DNA of 64,000 nt from Nymphalis io. Its lineage: Eukaryota; Arthropoda; Insecta; Lepidoptera; Nymphalidae. This document shows, one piece after another, positions 10,975-23,328 of this stretch. The notes beneath the pieces are model-generated. The model was given only the letters and a program-made list of their open reading frames with translations. It had not been told where the DNA came from and made no database searches. The stretch's first letter is position 1, and the number at the start of each line of letters is the position of its first letter. Both the position numbers and the translations under genes were made by a program. The DNA lies in the NCBI RefSeq assembly GCF_905147045.1, contig NC_065900.1, positions 13,102,501-13,166,500 on the forward strand. Reading direction: 5' to 3'.

Positions 10975-11046
10975 TGAAGACCTTCTTTCGAATCAATAAT
11001 AAGATAAAGAGAGAGATTGGTATTTAAGTAAATACCCGCTAAACAA
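10975..11046. mobile_element. MITE-like element, diverged copy 3
   Basis: Ends in CGCTAAACAA (11037-11046), identical to the terminal repeat of the 3885-3980 copy. The inner part (TCGAATCAATAATAAGATAA, then AGAGAGAG) is the reverse complement of the left-arm pattern of the 337-447 copy. The left end is degraded and its limit is approximate. Confidence 0.4.
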
Positions 11047-12359
11047 CGTTTTTTATTATTATTTATTTGAGTAAGGCTGTTAATTTTTAAAGATGTATTT
11101 GAAATTTTATATAAAAAACATTTTTGACTAAATTCTCTAGCAAAACGTTAGGTTATTTCAATTATACCTTGAAGATCTATTAGATATATATTAGATATTT
11201 TTACTCCATGATGTCGAATAATATTTCATGCGTTTTTTACTTATTGTGAGTTTTATTTTGACATAATTGTACATTTATATCATTTTTGGTAAATATAATA
11301 AGGTGATGAAAAGCAAATGAAAAAAATAATATTTTATTTATATAAATTCGGCGAAGCGTGTATCCTTAAATAAATAAAGTAAGATGCAAATTTTTTGAGA
11401 AGTTTGTCCTGCAACTGTCATATTACAGGTTTACTAATAGAATTAAATATATTAATAGAATTAAATATATTTAACAATTTAGTTAGACAACACTTTGATG
11501 ACTTATTTGCAAAAAATTCCCCACAAACAGTGTCTGGAACGATGGTAACGACTTGTTTCGCCAAAATCCAATTTACGTCGTCAACCGTCGGAGTCAGGCA
11601 ACCTCGTTATAAGTACAAAGGGCGCTTGCCTCGTTTCCTATTCACGGCAACGGATCTTTTTCGTTTCATTGACAAATCACTTTTTTATAAAATCGTTTCA
11701 ATATTTCGTTTGATCATCTTAAGATCATTAGATTATTTTTACAAATTTACCTACTCTCATTTAAACCTGTTTAAACTTATAATTAAATAATATAATTTTA
11801 TAAATCTCTACTAAACAAGAAATGATAAATAAGTCAACAATAAATAAATAATGTACGATTTGTACGCTTCCTTTCACTATTGTATGTTCGTCATTAAAAA
11901 TATAGTGCATATTAATAACTACATAGAGTTATGCATTTTATTTATTTTCATAATTATGTGTTCCCCTTGTGAATAGAAACCATACTTTGCCAATAATAGT
12001 TTATCCTGACATCAATTTTATGAAGCCTTACAGTGAAGTATCCTGCCTCTCGAAAAGGAACATCCCTAAAGAGGATAGAATCCCAAAGCGTACGGACAAA
12101 GAATTTCAATGAAGAAAAATGTTAACAAGGAAGGGAGCGCAGGTTTTTCACGCTCAATGAAACTTACGGGACTATTGATGTTGTCGACATCGTAAGAATA
12201 AATTGCGCTTTACGAAAAATTCGCACGATTTGCGATTTATTTAAAAAAAAACTGATGCAAATTTAAACGCTTTTGAACAGAGTAGTCTATTATATGCGTT
12301 TTTTGAAACATCGTCAAACACCGAAATATCTAAGAAATGTTAATCACATATATCATGAA
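11047..12359. other. AT-rich intronic DNA
   Basis: No gene supported. The 131-codon open frame at 11395-11790 (+) has no recognisable domain. Its middle (about 11510-11640) is GC-richer than its surroundings, but I see no splice or family signal in it. Confidence 0.45.
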
Positions 12360-12665
12360 CGGCTGAAGTGTTTCGGGCTAGTATATATATAGGTTCTGGG
12401 GCTTAATAAAGCTGAGGTTTTCTTTATTAGGAAAATTTGTTTTAAAATTTAATTAGTTACTACCTTTTGTTGCTGTTTTTGTTTTTTATTTAAATATTTC
12501 TTATTTCTGTTTTTATTTTATTTTTATTTGTTTATTTTTTTACCTCTTTTTGTAATTGTATTTGGGAATGATGTGTTCCCCTGTAATCGGTTGTGCATAG
12601 TTAGTTTTAATTTAATGTAAAGCGTGTTATGTACAACTGTTGGAGATCCAAATAAATAAAACAAA
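12360..12665 (+). repeat. T-rich segment ending in an AAATAAATAAAAC tail, possible retroposon 3' end
   Basis: About 150 bp of T-rich sequence is followed by ordinary sequence and a terminal GGAGATCCAAATAAATAAAA run. That arrangement is common at the 3' untranslated end of non-LTR retrotransposons. No protein homology is present, so this could equally be unrelated low-complexity DNA. Confidence 0.3.
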
Positions 12666-14426
12666 ATAAACATTTTTTCATCTACTCAATGTCAGACGCC
12701 TGGTATGTGAGAATCACACGCTCATTCGATTATCGTTCCCACTCTGAACACAATATTAACGCTTAGTTCGAGGGGAAATATAATTATTTGTTATTACTCG
12801 AATATGAATGTTAGTATACTTACAAGAACATTAAGGCGTATTACAAATCACATGAAAATATACTTTATTCAAGCACTTTTGATTCGTTATTTTACAAGGT
12901 GGATTTAATATAAAACCATCGGCTCGTATTGAAATTCATTCGTTAATTTTCATATGATATGAATATGCAACAAGTTCTCTTGACCGAGTTTCGACTGTGG
13001 CGAGTAATTTCAAGAACTAAGCAGTTACAAGAGATACATATATACAAACACAAGTACCTAATACCACTTCATGGTCTGATGGGACGGCAAAACCACGGAA
13101 GGAGCGGAAAGAGTGAATTCGGAGGCCTCTACTACTGGGAAGATATACTGGGGAGATTGATTTATTTAATAAACAAAATCTGTGGTATAATCAAATATTT
13201 ATTATATTAAAATAAAATATACGTTACTATTCATAATTTAAGAACCACTTTGTTTACCCTTACCATTAATATATTGTTAGTATCAGAAATATACAAGTGA
13301 AATTAGAATGAGTCGAAATCGAGTTAGGTTCGTTTTGACTATCTAAAATCGAATCTTTGAACACGTCACGCGATCGCTGCTTCAAGTAAGCGGGTCATGG
13401 CTAAAAATAATTATAACGTTGGAATTATATAAAAATATAGCTTTTGTAGCAAAATAACTAATATAAACTAGTTTTTTTATTGGAAGAGAACTTCGAACAA
13501 CGAAATTATTATACGAGTAATATTTTGTAAGCAAATCGACTCTTGTAAATACTTCTTTACTTATAGTTAGTTCGTTGTGTAAACAACGCGGATATTCTAA
13601 CTGAAGGTAGCAAGCAGATTACAAGCCGTGTATCATTTTCCACGTACTGTTTGGTCTATACTCCCTTTTTTAAAAGTAAATGTCGTAATTGAAACTGCAT
13701 GAGATTGAAGTAATTGTTGAGCTGACTCTGTATATCCACCAACCAAGCTTTTGAGGCCTGAAGAACTATATAAAAGCTAAGAAGATCATGGTTATGGAGG
13801 AACGTGGTGAAATAAGCCTTCACCTCAAGACTTTAGTCTGTAGTGAGATATTTAAATTAGACAGACATTTTGCGTAAGTTTTTAAACATCCAGCAAGAAT
13901 AAATAGTTACTAGCTATTGCATTGATTTTACTAAGTATTAAATATATTATTATCAAATAGTGTAATACAAATATAGCAAGAAGTTAAATATATTTTACAT
14001 ATTATTATAAATAAGGTTGAAATATACAGAATATATTTCTGAGCATCTGCCACATTCAAAGACAGCGGAACAGGTCAAGTGTCGTCGACTGGAGGGCGCT
14101 CGTAGCCGGCGGCGAGTCAGCGAACAATATATTACGCGAAATATCAACCTTATGGAAATCTAAACTGGACCTACTGAATATAATATAAAATAATAATACA
14201 AAATACTTATATTATACTTTACTAACATAACCTGACCAAAGTATCCTGTCTGTGTATATACCAATAAATGTTGCATGGAGTTACAACAGAGTGATAGTAT
14301 AAAAATGTTCTCTATGAAAATATCTGTATTGAATTATATATATCCACATATGATCTCGGTTAAAACCCACCTATGTACATTGTTATATATATTCATTTAT
14401 TATATATCTTTCACGTTATATATCTT
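12666..14426. other. AT-rich intronic DNA
   Basis: No gene supported. The 83-codon open frame 12959-13210 (+) is not recognised. A GC-richer patch at about 14075-14130 (GGAGGGCGCTCGTAGCCGGC) stands out from its surroundings without matching a feature I can name. Confidence 0.45.
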
Positions 14427-14810
14427 GACTGCCTCGTTGGTCTAGTGTAATGTAATGTAATTTAATGTTTGGTAAGGCCGCAGACCCGGAGGTCCTGGGT
14501 TCAATTCCCAGGTCGGGCCAATAAAAAGTTATTGGGTTTTTCTGTCAGAAAATTCTCAGTAGCAGCCCGAAGTCTGGTAATTGAAAGTGTACACTCCCGT
14601 GCCTCGGAAAGCACGTAAAGCCGTTGGTCCTACACTTGAACTCATTCCGGTCGTGTCAGATTGCCATCTCATCAGATTATGAGAGTTAGAGAATAGAGAG
14701 TGCATTTGTGTTTGCGCACACACTTGTGCACTATAATATCTCCTACGTAGTTAGCTAATCTCTCTTGAGATTGGCCGCCGAGGCCGAAATCGGTCTGGAG
14801 GACATTATTA
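14427..14810 (+). mobile_element. Family C SINE with tRNA-like head
   Basis: The head TGACTGCCTCGTTGGTCTAG resembles a pol III A box, and GGGTTCAATTCCCAGGTCG matches the B box and T-arm of a tRNA. A tRNA-unrelated body follows, with AGTGCATTTGTGTTTGCGCA and GGCCGCCGAGGCCGAAATCG. Between the boxes a TGTAATGTAATGTAATTTAA insertion has expanded the tRNA-like part, so it cannot fold as a working tRNA. Related pieces occur at 31425-31625, 50925-51020, 55903-55985 and 60461-60535. Confidence 0.75.
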
Positions 14811-15624
14811 TATCTTTCATATTTTATTGTATATATATATAAAATGGATAACACTCAAAACATCTTTGAAGCTTAAATTTAAACAACACGAATTAATTAT
14901 TTTTGCAAATTAAGTCCCTAATCAAAGTCCTTTTAAACTTTAACGTTAAAATCATAATAATAATGTTTTATTATTAAGTTTCTAATTATAATTAAAATAT
15001 GCGATTATATGAAAAACAATATTTATATCACGTCGCTCTTCGTGTGTTCGTTTGTTTACCTCTTCTAAATTATAGCATCGATTTTGATGCGACTTTCAAT
15101 ATAATTCAAATAATTTACTCCGAAAGATTTTAACGTATAAAATATTATTATTAAAAATATAATTGTTGCGAAAGGGCAAAAGTATCGAGCAAACAAACTG
15201 TTGGTGAGTGTCACCATCTTCTTCATTCTATGCTTTGTGGTAACTTGGACATCGCAGTGACATAAGTCGAGATTGAAGAATTTGTTAACTAGAAAAAAAA
15301 AAAACTAATGAATCCAATATAATATTAACGGTTGGATTTAATGATATCTGATTGATTAAATTATCCACTGTTCATATAAACCAATCCATATTCATTAAGG
15401 CTATATATATTCGTATTTGAAACTTGAGTTACCAATTTATAGCAAACGTAGACTATAAATTAAAACTAGCGCAGTAAAACAAAGGTTACATCGAAAATAC
15501 TGGAATATCGCGTGACGATCGATGTTGCCGGGGTTAGAGAAAATTAGACGTCGTATTGTAAGGGCAAGTGTGGCGTGTTTGAATCATGGTCATGACATTT
15601 ATTTACTCGAACATATAGAAATAT
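14811..15624. other. AT-rich intronic DNA
   Basis: No gene or repeat that I can support. Confidence 0.55.
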
Positions 15625-15890
15625 ACAGTAACAGCCTGTTAATGTCCCACTACTGGGCTAAGGCCTCATCTCCCTTTAGAGGAGAAGGTTTGGAGCTTAT
15701 TACACTTCGCTGCTCCAATGCAGGTTGGTAGAATACACATGTGGCATAATTTCAATGAAATTAGACACATGCAGGTTTCCTCACGATGTTTTCCTCCACC
15801 GCCGAGCACCGAGATGAATTATAAACACAAATTAAGCACATGAAAATTCAGTGGTGCTTGCCCGGTTTGAACCCACGATCATCGGTTTAT
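15625..15890 (-). mobile_element. Family B SINE, 5'-truncated
   Basis: Minus-strand copy. It runs from the tail (ACAGTAACAGCCTGTTAATG) through the conserved GGAGAAGGTTTGGAGCTTAT block to the tRNA-like B box (read in reverse, GGTTTGAACCCACGATC). It stops shortly after the B box, so most of the A-box half is missing. Confidence 0.85.
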
Positions 15891-17209
15891 CGAATAATTA
15901 ATTTTACATAACACACCATGTATATTGTTGATTTTCAGACATAGTTGTATTTTAATAACACGTATATAACATGTCATTAAATGGTGGAAAAAAAGAACCA
16001 CTAAGTCCATTGAGTATTCGTAGGTAAAAACATTCCGATCCGGGTGGTGACTTTACATTTAATATAATACTGTAAAATGACAATTCAAAAGTTGAAAGAA
16101 CTTCTCGAATAAAGTTCATACATATCCATCGCGTCTTTGCGTATGAATAATTAAGGATACGTTCCGTCTCATTCCTTTAAGTACGTTCTATTCGAGCGTT
16201 CAAATCAATAATAAATACTCTCGAAATTCTGATACACACGAAACTTCTCGCGTAACGTTTAGACTACACACTCGGCAGGAGTACACTTGTAATTACAATT
16301 CACGGTTCGGATTACAAAGGGATGGAAGCCCGTTTGCTGAGGAATGATACTCAAACGCTCGAACTTTAACTCTAATTATATAACAAAACATTTATATGGA
16401 ATAATTATACAAATAAATAAAAAATTCGATAAGAATAAAAGCTTAGATTTAAAAAACGTTGCTTTTTTTAAGTATTCAATTTATAAATTTATATAAACTT
16501 TATTCGTGTATTAACGGTTCGAAAAAAATAAATTCGTAACCTAAAAAAAATAGGTAAAAGAACTTCGTTTATTTTGTTGTCAATCATTTGTTAACTTTCA
16601 ATTTTTAAAGGGAATTGTTTCATTCGCAAGGCGATCATCTTAAAAGAGGTATAAAGCAAAATTGCTGACCTTTTATTTCATTTTGTTAGTAAATTCAGTT
16701 CAAAGTTAAAAATAGAATATATTTTCAAATGTTGTATCTAATCAAAAAAGTAAAAGCACATTTTTTTTCCTTGAATGTCCTTTAATGTTTCCGTTGTTCT
16801 GATTCATACTCGTAATGAGATAAAAACTGCATAATTATTTATGTTTACAAATGATTTAGTTCACACTTTCGTTTTATTTTACTACTACGAAACAGCAAAA
16901 TATGAATACCTCTTTGTAAAAACATTATCAAACGCGATCATCTCATTGCCGTCAAAACTCTAAAACACTGCGGTGCGTGATGTGAATATAAATAATTACA
17001 CTCGCCGTCGCCCCCTAGAGCGCGCCTCCCTCGCTAACGGGATTATATCGGAGGTAAACAGACGTATTAAAATCGAATGAAATTGCAATTTCTACAACAC
17101 ACCCTGCTGAGTACAGACGCAGGTTACTAAAGGCGCTACTTCATATGATACAATTATTTAAAGAGGTCAGTTTTTTTAAATCCTTTGTCTTGTTTGATAT
17201 AGGTCTCTC
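15891..17209. other. AT-rich intronic DNA
   Basis: No gene. A GC-rich patch at about 17000-17045 (CTCGCCGTCGCCCCCTAGAG followed by CGCGCCTCCC) is atypical for the region and could be a control element, but nothing else supports that. Confidence 0.45.
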
Positions 17210-17219
17210 ATAATATTAT

Positions 17220-17525
17220 GCCGAGATGGCCTAGTGGTTAGAACACGTGAATCTTAACCGACGATCTTGGGTTCAAGTACGGGCAAGCACCACTGAATTT
17301 TCATGTGCTTAATTTGTGATTATAATTCATCTCGTGCTTGACGGTGAAGGAAAACATTGTAAGGAAACCTGCATGTTTCTAATTTCATTGAAATTATGCC
17401 ACATGTGTATTCTACCAACCCGCATTGGAGCAGCGTGGTGGAATAAGCTCCAAACCTTCTCCTCAAAAGGGAGAGGAGGCCTTAGCCTAGCAGTGGGACA
17501 TTAACAAGCTGTTACTACCACTAGA
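17220..17525 (+). mobile_element. Family B SINE, complete, with target-site duplication
   Basis: Reference copy for family B. The head CCGAGATGGCCTAGTGGTTA holds a tRNA-like A box and TTGGGTTCAAGTACGGGC a B box, about 300 bp before the tail GGACATTAACAAGCTGTTAC. It is flanked by an 11-bp direct repeat ATAATATTATG (17210-17220 and 17526-17536), the mark of LINE-assisted insertion. The 62-codon open frame 17316-17504 is repeat sequence, not a gene. Confidence 0.93.
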
Positions 17526-17757
17526 ATAATATTATGATCGGTTATAGTTTCAAAGCCGACATATAAGATATACAGCATATTTATACGTTACACATTGTAT
17601 GATATTACATTATTTCATATTACCGTTTACATTTTGCTATTTAAATCAGTTTTAGAAATATAAAAGGGGGGACAGATCGCTTAGCTCGTTATAATATTGT
17701 TTTTACTTAACGAACATAACTCCAACAAACGTAATTCAAAACTCTCCAGTACATCTA

Positions 17758-18047
17758 TTTTTTTTATAGAATAGGAAGGTGGACGAGCATATAGGCCACC
17801 TGATGGTAAGTGGTCCTACGCCCATAAACATTGGCATTGTAAGAAATGTTAACCATCGCTTACATCACCAATGCGCCACCAACCTTGGGAACTATAAGAT
17901 GTTATGTCCCTTGTGCCTGTAATTACACTGACTCACTGACCCTTCAAACCGGAACACAACAATACCGAGTACTGCTGTTTTGCTGTAGAATATATGATGA
18001 GTGGGTGGTACCTACCCAGACGAGCTTTCAAAAAGCTCTACCACCAG
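17758..18047 (-). mobile_element. Family A repeat, near-complete copy
   Basis: Begins with the T run and ATAGAATAGGAAGGTGGACG, contains GACATAACATCTTAGTTCCC in reverse (with small changes) and ends GCTCTACCACCAG. It is full length compared with 2297-2588. The open frame 17846-18091 is derived from it. Confidence 0.88.
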
Positions 18048-19602
18048 TAATACTACTACCAGTAATTCTCATAAAACTGTTTTCATCTTAATGCCTGATA
18101 CGGTAAATTACAGAAAAAAATAGAAATATTATTATTGTCTTGACAACGTAATCGACAAAGAATCATGGGACTCTTCAATAGACATGTCAACAGCCACAAT
18201 GTAAACGATGCAAATACATAACCAACTATACTCGTAGTTTTATGTTAGGCGAAAATCACATCCTCGAAAGAATACATTTAACTACGTTGTATTATTAATT
18301 ACTGTTTTTGGTTCTCTACGTTTCGGTGCCCTGCGGGTGTACAGTCGGCGTCTTCAAAGGGCAGGTAAGCTAGGGCGAGGTAATTCACGAGGGTGTACTG
18401 TCCCGCAGGAGGGGAGTGACCTTCAAACACGCAACAACACTTTACCACTATTTCGACTCTATTCCGATCAAGATAAGGTTTAAATTTAACTAACAATTTT
18501 ACGCGATTTTCAATCTTATTTACACAAAGGTAAGGGTCAACTCTCGAATAAATACGTTATAACACAGAATTGCAGACAGAATTTTGCAGAGAATACGTCG
18601 TGAATTTTTTAAAAGGCTTTTTCTGTCGAGTTCCCGTTAATAATTAGTGAAGTTAATTTTTTTTATTCGTTAAGCTTTATTGTGCTGGCATAATAGCTAC
18701 TCGCAATTTATGGGTATTTTTATGCACAACACAATACTACGATTCTACAAAACATCATTGGTTCAAAATTTGAGCTTTTCAATTAAATTTAACAATTGAA
18801 TAAGCAACGGTAATACACGACTCGGTTCTAGTAGAGTAAGCAGTGACCATGTTTTAGGAAAAGTGTTCGGAAACAACTCACAACGACGACGACCATAAAC
18901 GAAGTCATAATAATGTCTTGGATTTGAGATCAAAAGCCAATAATAAAACAGAAGCGTTACGTGATGCGTAGGCGTGGGTGACGTATGTCGCGTATTAATC
19001 TAACAGTAATATAGCGCCAAAAATCAAAGTCCTTATTGATGATTTCTGGTCTCACAAGTGTCACAGCGAGTGCAGTTACACAAGGTATAAGTATCTTTAA
19101 CCCTATTGATGATAGTGATTTGTCATTTTTGACATTGACGATATAGGAAAAGGCTTATACTTCTTGCGGCGCCAGTTTCTAAGAGCGAAGGTGAGACCAC
19201 CTCTTAAACAGATATCTCATTTACTCGCCTTCCAAAAATGAGTATTAAAAAGTTGAACATTTTGGTAAATAATTATCAAAATAATTTTCGTATGAAACAA
19301 ACTGAATATAAACGTGATATTAATCTCTGGCACGGATACTCCAAACAGTTTGAGAGATTTTGACACGATGTTAACCGAAGGGGGTCTCGATTGTTCTTTC
19401 ACCTCTCGACCTGCTGTTGACAGCTTCCCTCGCCACCTACGGAGCCGCCTTACAAGCGTACTCATACTACCTACAATGTTAAAATATATGTATTATATAG
19501 TTGAAATTATGTAATTAATTCGAAATGTGTTATATGTTTAGCTCAGATGAAAAAAAGAAAGAAAATGGGCTACAACAGAATATGTATGTGAACGATTGTG
19601 GT
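18048..19602. other. Intronic DNA with a GC-richer, exon-like patch
   Basis: Mostly AT-rich. At 18305-18440 the composition rises and both strands are open for about 40 codons: minus, VFEGHSPPAGQYTLVNYLAL; plus, LYVSVPCGCTVGVFKGQ, directly before a donor-like CAG|GTAAGC at about 18360. I do not recognise either peptide. A further moderate-GC open frame at 19314-19514 is also unrecognised. Confidence 0.35.
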
Positions 19603-19667
19603 TTGGCGGTAGAATACCAGTGAGTGGGTGGTACCTCCCAAACAGGCCAACACGAAGCTACCGCCGG
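19603..19667 (-). mobile_element. Family A fragment
   Basis: Short diverged piece of the 5' end of the repeat in reverse: GCGGTAGAATACCAGTGAGT, then GGGTGGTACCTCCCA and GAAGCTACCGCC. Confidence 0.55.
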
Positions 19668-22600
19668 GGACTCAAACACGCGCTTGCGCAAATCATCGTA
19701 GATATTATCGATGACCTTTTCTTTAAATAGTAAAACAAGGTCAAACGCAAACCTTTTCGTTGTTCACAATTTGGCGAGTCGTTAAGGCGTTACGTAAGTA
19801 AATCTCTAAGCATCATGCATACTTTACTTGATAAGAATCTTTTAGAATCATTATTGCTCGTCCACGTCCTCGTAACGAGGTCCACCGGCGATAGGGCACG
19901 AACACACTTGACCTTTGTCTCGCTGGGGCGCTTCAAGCCCTTTGTATTTCGAGTGCTTTCATTCCGCAAGCCCCGGAGCTTTGTTTAGCATGTACACTTC
20001 GTACTTTGTATTTCACTTTTTTGTTTTAACTGCGACATTTGTTATCAATGCATGAAAAATTTATAGCCTTATGTATGTTATATATTTCTGAAAACACAAC
20101 ACTCCCATCCCCTATCAATATTTGTATATGGAAATAAATCGAAACCACAAGAAAAGGAAAATATCCAAAAATATTTTATTCAAGTAGTCGTAGAAGAAGT
20201 TTTAAAAGATAAATTTACAAAATTTTGTGTTACTGCCGGACATTTGTAGATTATCCCGCGAAGAACTAACTAAGAAATCAGAAGTTACTCTCTTAAACTA
20301 CTTAAAATACATGAAAATATGTATTTTAATCTATGCGTTCAAAAAATAACGTATATAGACTGCACACTTTTTTATCAAAAAATATGCTTATAACGGTATA
20401 AGAATATTGGCGTAGAAAACATTTTGCGCAAAGAAACTTCGAAACCGCTATTAAAATACATATAACTGATGGCGCTTTGAAATCGAATAAGTTGTAACAA
20501 AAACAGAACGTAAAAAGATTATTTTCAATACAGACCAAACAGCGGAAACGAAAATGTAAACGAGAGAATAAATTGCTTTTTTTTCAGCCATTTTCAAGGG
20601 GAGAATGGGTAAAACTGGATTATATCGCCAGGGTCCCAGGGGAGCAGGGGAAAGATGTAGGAGGGAAAAGTTGGCGAAGTCAACGGTAATCCCGTTTGAC
20701 GGGTTTAGGTTAGTGTGGCGCGCGGAACGAGTTGCGACTTTATCCTTATGTTAGCTTGTATCTCGCTTGGCTTTCTATCTTTGCTTTTATTTTAGATGTC
20801 TTATTGTTAGAATTTACAGATATACAAAGCCTTTAGGTCTATATGTTTATTATGATATTGTTTCAAATATCAAGTGAATTTCTTGCCAAAGCGCTTTACG
20901 CTGTTGATTAATATATAAGTGGCTCCGTGGAAAAATAAGATGTTAATATTTCATATGAACGTAGCTTACAGTCTTTAAAAAAATATATAATCTAGTTCGT
21001 AATTATGTTTATATAGCAAGCATTATGTCTTAAGCTTTTTTTTCTTGCAATAAAGTTATTTAATAATAATAATGTACGCTTAGGTATTATGATGTTTGCT
21101 TTCTTATATAATTTAAATCGCTCGACATAAGTAAAGGTCAAATGTGAAAATATATAGTACCCAGTTGAAATTTCTCATTTCTAATACTTAGGTACAAAGG
21201 TACCATTTTAGTATGTGGCACAACGTTTGTGAAAACATATTTCAACTTTCATTTGCCACAAATAGTTTGAGATGTTGATGAGTAAAAACTAGAGAAATCC
21301 CTAAAAGTTGTAGACAACTTTTAATAAGTGCGGTCAGAAACTGCACAAACTAGTTCCGCCTTAATCTTTCTACCACTGATCGCCAACGCCTTTAACGGCG
21401 GCATTCTTAACATCCTTGTCTTTCAAATCTATTCGTAGGTAACGAATATAGAACACTCATCCCCTAGGCATTTCTATCACCAAGCGCGCCTAAATTTAAT
21501 AAAGAAAACCTATATACAAAACCTCGTGATCCTTTCTGAACCTTCTAACCGAGTCACTAGAACAACGAGCTAATTGTAAGTAGTAAATTCACGCTTCAAC
21601 TAATAACTTAACATAATTAAGCATCCACGTGAACTCTAAACTAAAAATAAACACCAAACATAACCGACACAATATTTTCACTCGAGCATTCACTAACTCA
21701 GCAACTAAGTATAACAAGCTAACATTAGTCCGTCGCCAACACCCTCCGCACCCCTCCCCCTCGCCCTCCATCTCTTTAGAGAATATTTAATCTACTTTGC
21801 TTTTAGCTTTAATATAAACAGACCTAGATTTTACTGCTATTTACTTAAGTATTTTCTTTTTTCCTGGTACTTACTTTATACATTTTATATGAAGTAAAGA
21901 AACGTTTGTTTAAATTAATCTAATTTTTGAATAAAATTAATATTCTAGCTCGGAGCCTGATTAAACGTAGTGTGTTTGTTGTATAATTATACCTACGGTT
22001 AGTAATATTCACATAAGGCACAAAAGATCTAAAGGTTGAACATATTTAAAGAGTATTTTTTAATTAAGTTTAATTATATCAACTAATTTCATTGTACGTA
22101 ATAAGAAACAAAATAAGCTTATATAAATCTCCCAATAGATGACATGCCGATCGATTTCTCTGTCTGTATATCATAAATACTACTACTGAGTGTTTTTATT
22201 AAACGTTCACTGCATGGCTATTAAAGTAGGCTAGACTTTTATCCAGTTCATTTGAGCCCTACTAAAACTCGTTACGAATCTTTAATTTAGTGCGATAGAT
22301 TTTAACTGCTCCTTAAGCCATGATTTAGAGAGCTGCCATAGATAAAAGTACCTGTAAAATATGTAATAAAAAAGAACATCATCATCTTCTGTAAGAACAT
22401 CATCTGATGATTGAGTGTTACATAAACAATGAATAATAATTATTGATATAATCCATGTTAAGTTAGGTTTAATTAAATATAATATATTTTGTGTGTTTTT
22501 TATTTCGTAACCTAAAAATGTGTTATTCCTGATAAGAAAACCTGCATATTATTAAAGTTAAACAATAAATAATTCATTTATGATTCAACTTTATAAATTG

Positions 22601-23252
22601 TTAAATTGTTACTCACAATACGGCACTAATTGGAAAGCGCCACTACAACCATTAAATTTGCACGGGCCGCAGGATAGACGTGGAATAATTGCGCTGCGTA
22701 AAACGGAACGCAGGGGAATGGGGCGGATGAAGTCATTCCTCTTGAGAACGACATGAACCTTGACTTTCTTGTCATTTTCAACCTTATCATAATAGGATAA
22801 GTTCCATATTTGTATAAGCGTTTAAGATAAAGGATAATGTTTCCGAATGCGTGTAGTTTGCAATAAATAATGATCAGAACAGTGGAGTGTTGCTGGATAA
22901 TATGTTCAACAAAATATTGTAAATAGATCCTATATGATATTATTATTGTAACATAAGTTATAACAGTAACTCATATAAATAGGGTAGTTAGAAGAGACAC
23001 CCTAATATTATATTTAATATATTAACATTTAACAACACAATATAAATTGTAATTATTTTATAATAATGAAACTAACGAACACAGAGAAGAAGGAAGGTGA
23101 ACGAGAGTCGGTTATATTGCGGAAACAATGGTATATCCCTGAAAGTCAGTGTTGGGTATCACATACTTGAGTTTTATCGAGCAGCTTATATATTTGGGAC
23201 ACGCTACCTTTTCACACGTTAAATTAAATTGGTTAATGCCCGTTTATTCAAA
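19668..23252. other. AT-rich intronic DNA
   Basis: No gene supported in about 3.6 kb. GC-richer patches without identity: 20595-20740 (runs such as CCCAGGGGAGCAGGGG and GTGTGGCGCGCGGAACGAG), a C-rich tract at about 21738-21770 (CACCCTCCGCACCCCTCCCC), and 22645-22760 (GGAACGCAGGGGAATGGGGC). These are possible cis-regulatory islands. Open frames 20326-20538 and 21589-21771 on the minus strand look like chance. Confidence 0.4.
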
Positions 23253-23328
23253 ATAGCAGCACCTTGTAAATCCTACTACTGGACTAAGATCTCTTCTTTT
23301 AGGGAGTAGAAGGTTCTGGGCTTTTATG
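23253..23328 (-). mobile_element. Family B fragment, strongly diverged
   Basis: AATCCTACTACTGGACTAAG and GGGAGTAGAAGGTTCTGGGC track the family B tail half (CACTGCTGGGCTAAGGCC, GGAGAAGGTTTGGAGC) with many changes. Old copy; limits uncertain. Confidence 0.45.

Noticed and set aside
11395..11790. 131-codon plus-strand frame
   Set aside because: Low-complexity Leu/Ile-rich ends, no domain, no splice or conservation signal visible.
17316..17504. Recurring short protein MIIIHLVLDGEGKHREET... at several loci (also 32044-32256, 34090-34341, 62351-62560)
   Set aside because: Looks like a conserved small gene family but is the family B SINE body read in one frame. Copies contain frame changes, and some insertions have intact target-site duplications.
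17846..18091. Recurring frame with PPTLG.IRCYVPCACNYT (also 43164-43430, 59936-60193)
   Set aside because: Translation of family A repeats.
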